Positions 24,258 through 33,535 of a stretch of DNA of 53,483 nucleotides are shown here, piece by piece. The stretch spans positions 1-53,483 of the forward strand of contig CAYPHJ010000020.1 of the NCBI GenBank assembly GCA_964410485.1, in the 5' to 3' direction. Every line of letters starts with the position of its first letter. Position 1 is the stretch's first letter. A model generated the notes under the pieces. It made no database searches. It saw only the letters and a program-made list of their open reading frames with translations, and was not told the DNA's origin. The translations under genes and the position numbers were made by a program. The stretch comes from CAYPHJ01 sp964410485 (GTDB lineage: Bacteria > Desulfobacterota > Binatia > UBA9968).

Positions 24258-25675
24258 CGTCTCCTGGCTTTAAGGGTTTTTACCTCATCTCTGATGAATT
24301 GACCGCGCGGGGAGTGCTCACCAAAAATTTTGATTGCATTTTCAAAGGACGCCATCGCCCTGTCATCCTCGTCCTGAAGGATCAAAGCTCGGCCGAGGTA
24401 ATAGTAACCATCTCCCAGGCGGTTTAGTTTCCCGTAAACGTTTCCGAGACGATGGAGCGGCTTATCCCACAAAGGGGAGAAGTGGTGCGCGTTCAAATAG
24501 GCTCCCGCGGCCTCTCTCAGCTCTGACGTCTGTTCGCATAATTCTCCCAAGTATAGGTATGTTAGAGGCTCTTTCGGCTCGAGCGCCAATGCCCGCTGGA
24601 ACGCGGCACGAGCCTCCGCAATGGCCCCACGCTGACCATAGAGTCGCCCCAAGTCGCGATCGAGGCCGCGCATTTGTGGATTAATGCTTCGGGCTTTCTC
24701 ATAGTTCCGTTGCGCGTCTGAAAATTGCCCCCTCAGCTGCTGAGCAAAGCCCAGCAAATAGAGACGCTCTGCGTTCTCTGGGTTTTCAGCGGCGTTCTTT
24801 TCAAATTGCCGCAGGAGACCATCGCCATCCTGTCTCGCCATACGAATAATGGCCTGCACTTTTTCCAACGGGTCCAGGTCCTTTACTCTACGTTCACTCG
24901 CCGGTAACGAGTGAATCACCAACTCCACATTGGCCACGCGTTCTTGAGTCACCGGATGCGTCATCATGTAGGCCGGAATGTCGATCGGGTTCAAGGCTCT
25001 TTCCTGTTCCAACGTTTTAAGAAAAGCCAAGGAACCTTTCGGATCATACCCTGCCGCTGCCATGTATCTCACTCCCAGGGTGTCTGCTTCCATTTCCAGC
25101 TGCCGGCTGTAAGCAAACTGCCGCGTTACGGCGAGAGCCTGACCTACAGTACCCGCCGCCTGAGCCGCCGCTCCGCTACGCGCGAGTAGCGCAAGACTGA
25201 GCAGGCTCAAAACGGAAATAGCATCAGGGCCGGAAGACCGAGCCATGTGGCGTCCCGAGATATGGATGATTTCATGTCCTAGAACGCCAGCAATCTCATC
25301 TGTGCTGCTCGCTCTCTCGATGAGGCCGCTAAAAAAATAAATTGATCCGCCTGGAACGGCGAACGCATTGAGTTGAGGGTTTTCGACAACAAAGAAGCGA
25401 TAATCAAAAGGTTGTGGGCCCATCGCAGCGAGGATTCGCTGTCCAATACGATCGATGTACCGTTCGACTTCAGGATGGCTGACAAACTTAAAATGCTTTT
25501 TGGCTTCGCGGCGGAACTCGCGACTGATTCTACTTTCTTCATCGCCGCTTGGCGGGCCCATGGAAGGGAGCACGGGCTGGACGTAACTGCTACAGCTACT
25601 GACGAAAAAAGCGAATAGCAGGACCAGCGCGCAGCCGGCCTGCCAAGATCGAAAGTGGCTCTCGCGGCGAGTCAT
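24254..25675 (-). CDS. M48-family periplasmic metalloprotease lipoprotein with TPRs (BepA/YfgC-like)
   Basis: About 473 residues from ATG 25675; a GTG at 25702 would add nine. A lipoprotein signal is visible (hydrophobic ALVLLFAFFVSSC, lipobox Cys near residue 29), so the protein should sit in the periplasm attached to a membrane. The M48 domain has the zinc motif HEIIH (GVLGHEIIHISGRH) near residue 135, with the third ligand Glu in QLEMEADTLGVRYMAAAGYDP. C-terminal residues about 290-460 form at least four TPR units (ENAERLYLLGFAQQLRG, and others). This architecture is that of BepA, which monitors outer-membrane protein assembly and degrades stalled LptD in E. coli. Neighbours do not refine the role. 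Confidence 0.92.
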   Translation of the reverse strand: MTRRESHFRSWQAGCALVLLFAFFVSSCSSYVQPVLPSMGPPSGDEESRISREFRREAKKHFKFVSHPEVERYIDRIGQRILAAMGPQPFDYRFFVVENPQLNAFAVPGGSIYFFSGLIERASSTDEIAGVLGHEIIHISGRHMARSSGPDAISVLSLLSLALLARSGAAAQAAGTVGQALAVTRQFAYSRQLEMEADTLGVRYMAAAGYDPKGSLAFLKTLEQERALNPIDIPAYMMTHPVTQERVANVELVIHSLPASERRVKDLDPLEKVQAIIRMARQDGDGLLRQFEKNAAENPENAERLYLLGFAQQLRGQFSDAQRNYEKARSINPQMRGLDRDLGRLYGQRGAIAEARAAFQRALALEPKEPLTYLYLGELCEQTSELREAAGAYLNAHHFSPLWDKPLHRLGNVYGKLNRLGDGYYYLGRALILQDEDDRAMASFENAIKIFGEHSPRGQFIRDEVKTLKARRR

Positions 25676-25792
25676 CAACGAATTATAGAGACGAGACAGC
25701 ACCTGATCAATAGACGTTCCCTCTGTCGACGGACAGGACCGATGGGGATAGTATTTGCGCCCTTTTCTTCATCTTGTGGTATCGTGTGCATA

Positions 25793-26569
25793 ATGGCGCC
25801 AAGGCAAAAAAGAGTTCTCATTACAGGCGGCGGAGGCGGGCTCGGCCGTGAAATGGGAGGTCGTTTCGCGCGCAACGGCAATCAGGTCGTATTAGTATCG
25901 CGGAACGCTTCTCGGCTGAAAACTACAGTCGCCGAGATCACCGCGCAGGGCGGCCACGCGCTGGCGCTGCCTTGTGATATTACTCAGAGGGAGCAGGTCG
26001 GATGGTTGGCCCACAAGGTGCAAGATGAAGTTGGCGCCGTTGAGGTGCTGATTAACAATGCAGGCATTGCACCGGCAGTAAGCTTCCTGGAAATGCCGGA
26101 TAGCCTTTGGGACGAGGTCATCAGAGTCAATTTGACCGGGACTTACAATTCTTGCAAGGTTTTTCTACCGCAAATGATCCACTCGCGTTGGGGGCGCATC
26201 ATCAACATTGCTTCTACGGCGGCACGGATCGCTTATCCTCACGTTTCAGCGTACGCGAGCTCAAAACACGGACTGCTGGGATTAACTCGGTCTTTGGCTC
26301 TGGAGAGCGCGAAGTGGGGTGTGACGGTAAATGCCATCTGTCCCGGCTATCTGGACACCGAGTTGACGCGCAAGAGCGCTACCGCGATGGCTCAAAGAAC
26401 AGGCAAAACCACGAGCGAGGTATTGGCGATGTTTGCTCAAAAATCGCCGCAAAAGCGGCTAATCACCACCGCAGAGGTAGCCGAACTGGCGGTGTTTCTG
26501 GCCAGCGAAATTTCGGCAGGAATTACCGGACAGGCAATCCATGTGGATGGCGGAGCCGTCATGGCCTGA
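25793..26569 (+). CDS. Short-chain dehydrogenase/reductase (FabG-like)
   Basis: 258 residues from ATG 25793. Classical SDR motifs: TGGGGGLGREMG for NAD(P) binding at residues about 12-23, NNAGIA near 88-93, the active-site Ser in INIASTAARIAYPH near 140, and Y-A-S-S-K (YASSKHG) near 158-162. The C-terminal CPGYLDTELTR and ITGQAIHVDGGAVMA complete the family pattern. It probably oxidises or reduces a hydroxyacyl or related alcohol. The gene is 98 bp upstream of an acyl-CoA dehydrogenase on the same strand, suggesting a 3-hydroxyacyl-CoA step in the same pathway, but the substrate is not determinable. Confidence 0.92.
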   Translation: MAPRQKRVLITGGGGGLGREMGGRFARNGNQVVLVSRNASRLKTTVAEITAQGGHALALPCDITQREQVGWLAHKVQDEVGAVEVLINNAGIAPAVSFLEMPDSLWDEVIRVNLTGTYNSCKVFLPQMIHSRWGRIINIASTAARIAYPHVSAYASSKHGLLGLTRSLALESAKWGVTVNAICPGYLDTELTRKSATAMAQRTGKTTSEVLAMFAQKSPQKRLITTAEVAELAVFLASEISAGITGQAIHVDGGAVMA

Positions 26570-26667
26570 GTGTTCTATCGCACGTTTGCAGTTTACGTTT
26601 ATCTCTGCCGGAGCCGTAACTGCGGGTTGACTCAGCGGTGGGGTTTTCACATCGGGTAGGAGGATCG

Positions 26668-27825
26668 ATGGATTTTGGACTGTCTGAAGAGCTGATGGCC
26701 GTGCGTGACCTGGCGCGCGAGTTTGCTGAGAAGGAGATCGCGCCCACGGCCGCCAAGGACGACAAGGAAAAGATTTTCCGCGGCGATCTCGTCAAAAAAA
26801 TGGGCGAGCTGGGTTTTTATGGCACGATGATTCCGGAAGCCTACGGCGGCAACGGTCTCGGCTTTCTCGCCATGGTACTGATCACCGAAGAGATCGCGCG
26901 GGTGCACAGCGCCATGCGGGTGGCGATCAACATGCAAGTCGGTCCGGCTGTCACGCTGCTTCAATTCGGCACCGAGGAACAGAAAAAAAGATATATCCCG
27001 GGACTGGTGTCGGGGGAGACCATCGGTTGTTTCGCCATCACAGAGCCGGATGCGGGATCCGACGTGGCGGCACTCCGCACAACAGCAACCGCCGACGGCG
27101 ACCACTACCGGCTCAATGGCAGCAAACTCTGGATTTCCAACGGGCCGGTGACCACCGGCGGGCTAGTGTATGCTTACACCGATCGTTCGCAAAAGCACCG
27201 CGGCATGTCGGCTTTCTACGCTGAGTGGGACCAACCGGGACTAACCCGGAGGGCGCTGGAAACGATGGGCGCCCATTGCTCGCCGCTCGCCGAATTGACC
27301 TTCGACAATTTTCGTATTCCCGCGGCAAACCGGCTCGGGAACGAGGGCGACGGCTTCAAGATCTGCATGTGGCAACTCAATCAGACGCGGCTCAACTGCG
27401 CTGCCGGGGCCCTGGGCGTCGCGCGCGCGGCGCAGGAGGCGGCGGTGAATTACTGCAACCAACGGGTCCAGTTCGGCCAGAAAATCGGCGAGTTCCAGAT
27501 GAACCAGGACCTGATTGCGCAGATGATCGTCCATGAAGAAGCGGCAAGACTGCTCGTCTACCGCGCCGCGTGGTTGGCGGACCAGAAAAAGCCCAATAAC
27601 CTCGAAACCTCTATCGCCAAGTACACCGCCGCGGAAGCCGCCAACTTCGCCGCCGACGCCGCCATGAAAATCCTCGGCGCCTACGGCTATTCGACCGAGT
27701 TTCCGGTCGAGCGCTACTACCGCGACGCCAAGTCTTACCAGATCGTCGAGGGCTCCTCCAACATCCAGAAATTGATTATCGCACAGGACGCGCTGGGTTA
27801 CCGAAAGGCAAACCGCCCTTCTTAG
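26668..27825 (+). CDS. Acyl-CoA dehydrogenase, 385 aa
   Basis: Starts at ATG 26668 directly behind TAGGAGGATCG, an excellent ribosome-binding site. A canonical acyl-CoA dehydrogenase: IPEAYGGNGLG near 55-65, CFAITEPDAGSD near 120-131, WISNG near 155, RVQFGQKIGEFQ near 270, and the C-terminal catalytic Glu in QIVEGSSNIQK (about residue 361). All hallmark residues are present, unlike the pair at 815-3265. Electrons would pass to electron-transfer flavoprotein. The nearest relatives by eye are glutaryl- or cyclic acyl-CoA dehydrogenases, not certain. Its last 50 bp overlap the 3' end of cobQ on the other strand. Confidence 0.95.
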   Translation: MDFGLSEELMAVRDLAREFAEKEIAPTAAKDDKEKIFRGDLVKKMGELGFYGTMIPEAYGGNGLGFLAMVLITEEIARVHSAMRVAINMQVGPAVTLLQFGTEEQKKRYIPGLVSGETIGCFAITEPDAGSDVAALRTTATADGDHYRLNGSKLWISNGPVTTGGLVYAYTDRSQKHRGMSAFYAEWDQPGLTRRALETMGAHCSPLAELTFDNFRIPAANRLGNEGDGFKICMWQLNQTRLNCAAGALGVARAAQEAAVNYCNQRVQFGQKIGEFQMNQDLIAQMIVHEEAARLLVYRAAWLADQKKPNNLETSIAKYTAAEAANFAADAAMKILGAYGYSTEFPVERYYRDAKSYQIVEGSSNIQKLIIAQDALGYRKANRPS

Positions 27826-29341
27826 CGAAATCGAGCAACCGGAAGATAAGGCCCATATCCAGACTGCTGCGCACGAGCGAAGCGAGGCGATCGTACTGGT
27901 CTCTTGTAGAGAGCTCGGCATCGGCCGGAGAGAAGACCACCCCTTTTCTCCTCGCCAGCTCGCGCACTATAGCGCGGCGCAAATCGTCATTGTGGAACAG
28001 CCCGTGGATGTAAGTGCCGAGCACGTTTCCGTCCCGGTTTAAATAGCCGTCGACATCCGCACACGATTTTTGTGATCGCTCGACGATTTCAAACGGTGCA
28101 GAAATCGCGTTGCCCAGTGTCTCCCCCATATGAATTTCGTAACCCCGGATCGGCTGGTCGCCGGCTCGTTGCAAAAGGCCTCGCCTCAGCAAAGCTCGAG
28201 CCTTCACCTGGTGCGTCGATTTAACTGGAAGAAAACGGGTCCAAACGGGAAGGAGCGACAAGCCGGCAATCTCGACCTCCGCGGATTCAACCCGCTCCGG
28301 GTCGCGGATCGATTCACCGAGCATCTGATAGCCGCCGCATATGCCAATGACCGGCGTGCCATGTCGCGCCCGACGGGCAATTTCTTTGTCCAGCCGTTTT
28401 TCCTTCAGGTAGCGGAGATCGGCCACGGTGGTTTTTGTTCCTGGCAAAATGATCAGATCAGGCTCGCCCAATTTATCATTGGCCTCAACGTAACGGAGCC
28501 GGACTCCCGTCTCGCTCTCGAATGGGTCGAAGTCGTCGAAGTTGGAAATGTGGGGGAGCGCAACGACGGCGACATCCAGATCATAGTCATTTCTGTTTTT
28601 CATTGCTCTTCGTCTCTCCGGTGCCACGGAATCCTCTTCGGCGATGTGAATGTCATGGAAATAGGGGACGACGCCGACCACCGGCACGCCCGTTCGCTCT
28701 TCCAACCATTCAATTCCAGGCTCGAGTAGCGCGCGGTCACCGCGAAATTTGTTAATGATAAACGCCCTGATTGCGCCTCGCTCACGGGGCTCCAGCAGCT
28801 CCAATGTGCCCACCAGAGATGCGAAGATGCCGCCCCGGTCGATGTCCCCCACAAGAAGCACCGGAGCTTCACTGTAAAGCGCCACCGGCATATTGACCAA
28901 GTCACGCTCCTTCAGATTTACCTCTGCGGGACTTCCTGCGCCTTCGATCACGACGACGTCGTAATCACTTCGCAGCGCGTCCAGGCATTCGGTAATGGCC
29001 GTCCACAACTCTTCCCTTAGCGCCGGGTAATCTACAGCCGCGATATGTCTCAGAGGCTTGCCCTTCACGATGATTTGGCAGCGATCGTCTGCTTCAGGCT
29101 TGAGAAGAACCGGATTCATCTCAACGGCGGGTTCCAAGCCCGCAGCCTCTGCCTGAACCGCCTGTGCTCTTCCGATCTCTCCGCCGTCGGGCGTGACGAA
29201 AGAATTGAGCGACATGTTTTGCGCTTTGAACGGGGCGACGCTCAGTCCTTCCTGCCTGAGGATCCGGCACAGGGCCGTGACCAGAGTGCTTTTGCCGACC
29301 GAGGAGGCGGTCCCCTGGACCATCAATGATTTGGCTCGCAT
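27776..29341 (-). CDS. cobQ: Cobyric acid synthase
   Basis: 521-residue glutamine- and ATP-dependent amidase that amidates side chains b, d, e and g of adenosylcobyrinate a,c-diamide. The N-terminal P-loop domain has VQGTASSVGKST at residues 8-19, KAQNMSLNS at 39-47 and VEGAGSPAE-like VIEGAGSPAE at 131-140. The C-terminal class I glutaminase domain has the nucleophile Cys335 in GICGGYQMLG and His446 in GTYIHGLF. It follows cobB by six bases, so the two are translationally linked and complete the B12 transport-plus-amidation operon. The C-terminal 50 bp overlap the acyl-CoA dehydrogenase gene tail to tail. Confidence 0.97.
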   Translation of the reverse strand: MRAKSLMVQGTASSVGKSTLVTALCRILRQEGLSVAPFKAQNMSLNSFVTPDGGEIGRAQAVQAEAAGLEPAVEMNPVLLKPEADDRCQIIVKGKPLRHIAAVDYPALREELWTAITECLDALRSDYDVVVIEGAGSPAEVNLKERDLVNMPVALYSEAPVLLVGDIDRGGIFASLVGTLELLEPRERGAIRAFIINKFRGDRALLEPGIEWLEERTGVPVVGVVPYFHDIHIAEEDSVAPERRRAMKNRNDYDLDVAVVALPHISNFDDFDPFESETGVRLRYVEANDKLGEPDLIILPGTKTTVADLRYLKEKRLDKEIARRARHGTPVIGICGGYQMLGESIRDPERVESAEVEIAGLSLLPVWTRFLPVKSTHQVKARALLRRGLLQRAGDQPIRGYEIHMGETLGNAISAPFEIVERSQKSCADVDGYLNRDGNVLGTYIHGLFHNDDLRRAIVRELARRKGVVFSPADAELSTRDQYDRLASLVRSSLDMGLIFRLLDFAKKGGLPFGNPARPVR

Positions 29342-29347
29342 TGGCTT

Positions 29348-30721
29348 TCAGATCGAAACTTTTTCTCTCCAGCTCGCGCATACGTTTACAAAGTTCCGCG
29401 CGAGACTCCTTTTGCTGCCAAGGTGGAGGTGGATGTACGAAGCGAGAACGTTGTTAAACCGGCAGCCTTCGAGCCATCCGTTTTGGTCCAGCAGGCGGTA
29501 AGCGGCCGTGGTTTGGCGTTTCTCGGTCAAAGCCGAGAGATGGAATTCGTGTCCCCTCACCGATTCTCCGCGCTTCATCAGCGGCCCATCGTCAAGCGCT
29601 TCGGCCTGGCGGTAGCCCAGAGTAAGCCGCGTTCCCTTAATCGTGGACTGGCAGGGAAGTACTCCAGCCATCGCATAACGCTTGCCATTCGCATCCTCGA
29701 TGCTCTCTCCGAGATACATCAGGCCGCCGCATTCGGCATAGACAGGCATGCCTTGGAGTGAGGCTGCGCGGAGAGATAGAAGCAGGCCCTTGTTTTCGGA
29801 CAACTCACGGGCGAAAAGTTCCGGAAAACCGCCGCCGATGTAGACTCCGCCCGCGCAAGGTGGCAGTGCGCGATCTTCCAGCGGGCTGAAAGAAACAAGC
29901 TCCGCACCCCATGCTTTAAGGAGGTCCAACGAGTCGGGGTAATAAAAATTAAACGCCTTGTCCAAGGCGACGGCAATGGTCGCTTTGGGGGGCAACGGTT
30001 CGCGAGGAAAAATCAAAAAGTCGTTTTCATCACGCGCAGCAATCGGTGCGGCGAGATTTAAGATGCGCTCGATGTCGATAGTTTGCTGTACCTGCTCCGC
30101 CAGGCGCCGGTAGAGATCGCTGCTGACGCTACCTTCGCCGGTCGGGATCAGTCCCAAATGGCGCTCGGGAAGAGCGATCTGGCGATTTTTCGGAAGGTAC
30201 CCGAGCAACGGCACACCCGCTTTCGCCAAAGAGGGTTTGACAAACTCTAGATGCCTTTCTCCCGCGATGTCATTTAAGATTACGCCGGCCAAATTGACTC
30301 CCCGGTCGAACTCTTTAAAACCCAAAACGGAGGCCCCGACGCTTCGGGCGGCGGCAGAGGCATCGACCACCAGGATCACCGGCAGGCCGAGAAGCTTGGC
30401 CACGTGAGCGGTGCTGCCCTCTTCACTCTCTCCTCGGAAACCGTCGTAAAGTCCCATCATCCCTTCGGCAATCGCCAGATCCTTGCCCGCCATAGCCCGC
30501 TCAAAGAGTTCGACCATGACAGCAGATTCCAATAGCCAGGAGTCCAAATTGCGCGACGGCAAACCAGCGGCGGCTTCGTGGTACGAGGGGTCGATGTAAT
30601 CGGGACCGACCTTAAACGGTTGCAGTCTATAGCCTCTCTGCCGCAGGGCCGCCATTAGTCCGATCGTCACGGTGGTCTTTCCCGTGCCGCTGTGCGTACC
30701 GGCGATCAACAAACCTTTCAT
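29348..30721 (-). CDS. cobB: Cobyrinate a,c-diamide synthase
   Basis: 457 residues from ATG 30721, with GGGAGG nine bases upstream; an earlier in-frame start at 30778 would run into btuD. The enzyme uses glutamine and ATP to amidate carboxylates a and c of (hydrogeno)cobyrinate. N-terminal AGTHSGTGKTT at residues 7-17 is the CbiA/CobB P-loop, KVGPDYIDPSYHE at 37-49 and EGMMGLYDG at 86-94 are family blocks. The glutaminase Cys331 is in VYAECGGLMYLG. No cobN/S/T or cbi ring-contraction genes are in the window, so the aerobic or anaerobic type cannot be told; CbiA is an equivalent name. Gap to btuD is 13 bp. Confidence 0.95.
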   Translation of the reverse strand: MKGLLIAGTHSGTGKTTVTIGLMAALRQRGYRLQPFKVGPDYIDPSYHEAAAGLPSRNLDSWLLESAVMVELFERAMAGKDLAIAEGMMGLYDGFRGESEEGSTAHVAKLLGLPVILVVDASAAARSVGASVLGFKEFDRGVNLAGVILNDIAGERHLEFVKPSLAKAGVPLLGYLPKNRQIALPERHLGLIPTGEGSVSSDLYRRLAEQVQQTIDIERILNLAAPIAARDENDFLIFPREPLPPKATIAVALDKAFNFYYPDSLDLLKAWGAELVSFSPLEDRALPPCAGGVYIGGGFPELFARELSENKGLLLSLRAASLQGMPVYAECGGLMYLGESIEDANGKRYAMAGVLPCQSTIKGTRLTLGYRQAEALDDGPLMKRGESVRGHEFHLSALTEKRQTTAAYRLLDQNGWLEGCRFNNVLASYIHLHLGSKRSLARNFVNVCASWREKVSI

Positions 30722-30734
30722 ACGTCCGCCTCCC

Positions 30735-31532
30735 TCACTGGAACCCAACCGGGTCACGCGGAACAAAATAACGAGCACCGGTTGCGGCGTCTTGTCGCGC
30801 CGCCATTGTCACACCAAACACCTCTTCGATGTTCTTTTCGGTAAGGACTGACGGGACGGTTCCGAAGGCATGCACCTTTCCGGCACGGAGCAGGACCACC
30901 TGATCTGCGAACAGCGACACGAGATTCATCTCATGCAAGACTGCGATGACGGTTGTCCCCCGCTCGCGGCATAGCTTTTTCAGCGTCTTCAAGATCTGTA
31001 ACTGATAGTAGAGATCCAAGTGGACCGTCGGTTCGTCCAGCAGCAGGATGCGCATCGACTGCGCCATGGCCCTGGAGAGCAGTATCTTCTGCTTTTCGCC
31101 GCCGCTAAGTGTGTTAAATCTACGGTCCCTCAGGGCCGAGGCATGGGTCAGCGCCAGCGCTTCTTCGGCCGCCATTGCGTCTTCCGTGTCGCGCCCGAAG
31201 CGCGAGGAATAGGGATACCTGCCTAACGAAACCAGCTCGAAAACAGTCAACGGAAAACTTGATGGAGGCTGCTGCGATACGTAGGCAATCTTTTTCGCTC
31301 GTTCTTTCGGCGGATAAGCTTGAAGAACTTTATTGTGCAGCAAAACCGTTCCTTCGTCGGGAGCGAGGATTCCCAAAAGTACTTTCAGCAGTGTGGTTTT
31401 GCCGGATCCGTTGGGGCCGAGAAGCGCCAAGAGATCTCCTCCCCGGACCGACAAAGAGACATTCTTGAGCGCCGGTCTGCCCTCATAGCCGACGGACAGG
31501 TTTTGTGTCTCGATGGCGGTCTGTTGTTCCAT
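30735..31532 (-). CDS. btuD: Vitamin B12 ABC transporter ATPase (BtuD-type)
   Basis: 265 residues from ATG 31532; the start lies one base after the btuC stop (TGAGATG). ABC ATPase: Walker A GPNGSGKT near residues 40-47, Q-loop YVSQQPPSSFP near 88-98, signature LSGGEKQ near 145, Walker B ILLLDEPTVHLD near 162-173, and switch His in VLHEMNLVS near 200. FecE/BtuD-type importers of iron chelates and corrinoids share this sequence. The neighbouring cobB/cobQ genes and upstream cobalamin riboswitch point to corrinoid as the cargo. It is cytoplasmic and energises BtuC. Confidence 0.93.
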   Translation of the reverse strand: MEQQTAIETQNLSVGYEGRPALKNVSLSVRGGDLLALLGPNGSGKTTLLKVLLGILAPDEGTVLLHNKVLQAYPPKERAKKIAYVSQQPPSSFPLTVFELVSLGRYPYSSRFGRDTEDAMAAEEALALTHASALRDRRFNTLSGGEKQKILLSRAMAQSMRILLLDEPTVHLDLYYQLQILKTLKKLCRERGTTVIAVLHEMNLVSLFADQVVLLRAGKVHAFGTVPSVLTEKNIEEVFGVTMAARQDAATGARYFVPRDPVGFQ

Positions 31533-31533
31533 C

Positions 31534-32514
31534 TCAGAGCCCGTATTCGCCCGTTTCTTTGCGCAGGAGATAGAGAAAAATGGGTACCCCGATAAGCGAA
31601 GTGACGATGCCAACCGGTAGCTCGGCGGGGGCGACCACGGTTTTTGCGACCGTATCGCACAGCACCAAAAACACGCCACCGGCAAAAAAAGTCAGCGGGA
31701 AGAGAGTTCGGTGGTCGGTTCCGAGCGTGATCCGGATCATATGCGGAATGATCAACCCGACGAAGCCGATGAGACCGGCGACCGAAACCGATATCGAGGT
31801 CAAAAAGGCTGCGAGGACAGCATAGAGCAATTGTATGCGGATGGTGTGAATCCCGCTGCTCTTCGCCGTCTCTTCTCCCAGTAACAGAACATTTAACTCG
31901 CGGGCGAAGAACCAGGCGGTGATAACGCCCAAAGGGACGCAGGCGAGCGATATCCATGCGGTGTCCCAACCGGAAGTTGAAAATCCTCCGAGAAAGAAAA
32001 AAATCAACGCCTTGAGCTGCTCCTCGGCCATGAGCATGAGTACAGCCACCAGCGAGGAAATGAAAAGGCCCACGCCTAGGCCCGCCAGAAGCAAACGGAA
32101 GACCGAGACCTGTCCCTTCCGGCTGCCAAAGTAAAAGACCAGTGCAAGGGCGAGCAGCGAGCCAGCAAAAGAAAAAACAGTGACGGCGCTAAAATTAGCC
32201 AGAGGAGAACTTAATCCCAGCACCAGGGCCACCGCCGCCCCCAGCGATGCTCCCGACGAGATGCCGAGCAGATAGCTGTCGGCGAGTGGATTGCGGAAGA
32301 GACCCTGAAAAATCGCGCCCGATAGTGCCAACCCGCCGCCGACGAAGAAAGCCGAGAGACTGCGAGGGAAGCGCAGGTTCCACAATATTATTCTATCCAT
32401 CGCAGACATTTCCCAGAAAGAAAGCCGCGCTGGCCCGACGCTGAGCGCCAACAAAAAGGAAAAAAACAAAGACATAGCAATGATGAGCCAAGCCCAAAAA
32501 CGCCGCCGTTTCAT
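31534..32514 (-). CDS. btuC: Vitamin B12 ABC transporter permease (BtuC/FecCD)
   Basis: 326-residue polytopic inner-membrane permease of the FecCD family, with about nine or ten hydrophobic helices. Family blocks: WNLRFPRSLSAFFVGGGLALSGAIFQGLFRNPLADSYLLGIS near 45-87 and the coupling-helix segment GLIGFVGLIIPHMIRITLGTDHR near 248-270, which contacts BtuD. The C-terminal ELPVGIVTSLIGVPIFLYLL is typical. Its ATG overlaps the btuF stop (ATGA), and its own stop lies one base before btuD. Confidence 0.95.
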   Translation of the reverse strand: MKRRRFWAWLIIAMSLFFSFLLALSVGPARLSFWEMSAMDRIILWNLRFPRSLSAFFVGGGLALSGAIFQGLFRNPLADSYLLGISSGASLGAAVALVLGLSSPLANFSAVTVFSFAGSLLALALVFYFGSRKGQVSVFRLLLAGLGVGLFISSLVAVLMLMAEEQLKALIFFFLGGFSTSGWDTAWISLACVPLGVITAWFFARELNVLLLGEETAKSSGIHTIRIQLLYAVLAAFLTSISVSVAGLIGFVGLIIPHMIRITLGTDHRTLFPLTFFAGGVFLVLCDTVAKTVVAPAELPVGIVTSLIGVPIFLYLLRKETGEYGL

Positions 32515-33452
32515 GGCATCCCCGGAGATAGCGTTGACCGGATTCGCTCCGCTCTAAACAGGCACTCGTGAATTTTCGCCAGTCCCTTGATGAACTGGAC
32601 GCTCCGTCGAATGTCGGCGCTCTCGATAAAGCAGAAATGGGAGTCTCGGACTGCCCGGATCGACTTCCACTCGCGGCGCGTGACGATTTGCTTCGCGAAA
32701 GTCTCCTGCCCACTCAGGAAAATCACTACGTCGGGATCTCGCTCGATAATCCATTCCAGGCTGACCTGGCCAGAGTCGAAAGCCATGTCGCCGAAGATAT
32801 TGATTCCTCCAATGGTGGAAAGGAGCCAATGGGGAAAGGAATGTTTGCCCACTGTAATCATCGGATCGGACCACATTTGAAGATAGACTCTCTTGCTTTT
32901 TTGTTCTTCAGCCTTACGGTGCATCTCTGCAAAACGGCGTTCGACCTCGGCTAGAATGTTTTTCGCTTTAAGTTGTTGCTCGACAATCTCTCCGAGCATC
33001 AGAAAATCTTTTCTGAGCCCTTCCAGATCGCGTGGCCAAATGCTCAAGGTCGCGTAACCCATGCGTTTTAGCGGCGCGATCATTTTTTGCTGGCTGGGCC
33101 CGTTTGCCAAGATGAGATCCGGCGCGAGCCGAACGATTCTCTCCAGACTCGCGTCAAAGCCGCCGCCGACGATCTCCACCTGACGGTTACGCATCCTGGC
33201 GGATAGCTCGTCGGGAAACCGGTCATAACGGGTTCCACCGACTAAGCGAGAGCAGTCGAGCAGACAAACCATCTCGGAGTTGGTGGGGACCAGCGAGACG
33301 ATCCTGTTTACCTCTCCCTTTATCTCGACCCGATGCCCCAGATCGTCGACGACAACCCATGGTTTTGCTACCTGGGCCGCAAGCTCGCGACCGGAGAAAG
33401 ACATGATCGAGATCAGGAGGATTATCGGCGTGGTTATCGCAAGCTTCATCAT
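32511..33452 (-). CDS. btuF: Vitamin B12-binding periplasmic protein (BtuF-type)
   Basis: About 313 residues. I prefer ATG 33452 (MMKLAITT); TTG 33464 is four codons earlier. An N-terminal signal peptide (ITTPIILLISIMSFSG) exports it to the periplasm. The class III binding-protein fold is visible: RIVSLVPTNSEMVCLL near 50, a long bridging helix near 160-190 (ILAEVERRFAEMHRKAEEQ), and FGDMAFDSGQVSLEWIIERDPDVVIF near 225-250. These are standard in BtuF/FhuD-type proteins that deliver corrinoid or siderophores to a FecCD permease. Context favours corrinoid. The stop codon overlaps the btuC start. Confidence 0.92.
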   Translation of the reverse strand: MMKLAITTPIILLISIMSFSGRELAAQVAKPWVVVDDLGHRVEIKGEVNRIVSLVPTNSEMVCLLDCSRLVGGTRYDRFPDELSARMRNRQVEIVGGGFDASLERIVRLAPDLILANGPSQQKMIAPLKRMGYATLSIWPRDLEGLRKDFLMLGEIVEQQLKAKNILAEVERRFAEMHRKAEEQKSKRVYLQMWSDPMITVGKHSFPHWLLSTIGGINIFGDMAFDSGQVSLEWIIERDPDVVIFLSGQETFAKQIVTRREWKSIRAVRDSHFCFIESADIRRSVQFIKGLAKIHECLFRAERIRSTLSPGMP

Positions 33453-33535
33453 CGTTCGGGCCAATCGCTATTCTCGTTCAATTCGTATTTATCGTTCAAG
33501 CCGTCTTGGATCCATGGGTGGGGCCTGTGACCTCG

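Noticed and set aside
30735..33452. Assignment of the ABC transporter to ferric siderophores
   Set aside because: The FecCD/FecE folds are shared, but the cobalamin riboswitch and linked cobB-cobQ favour corrinoid transport.
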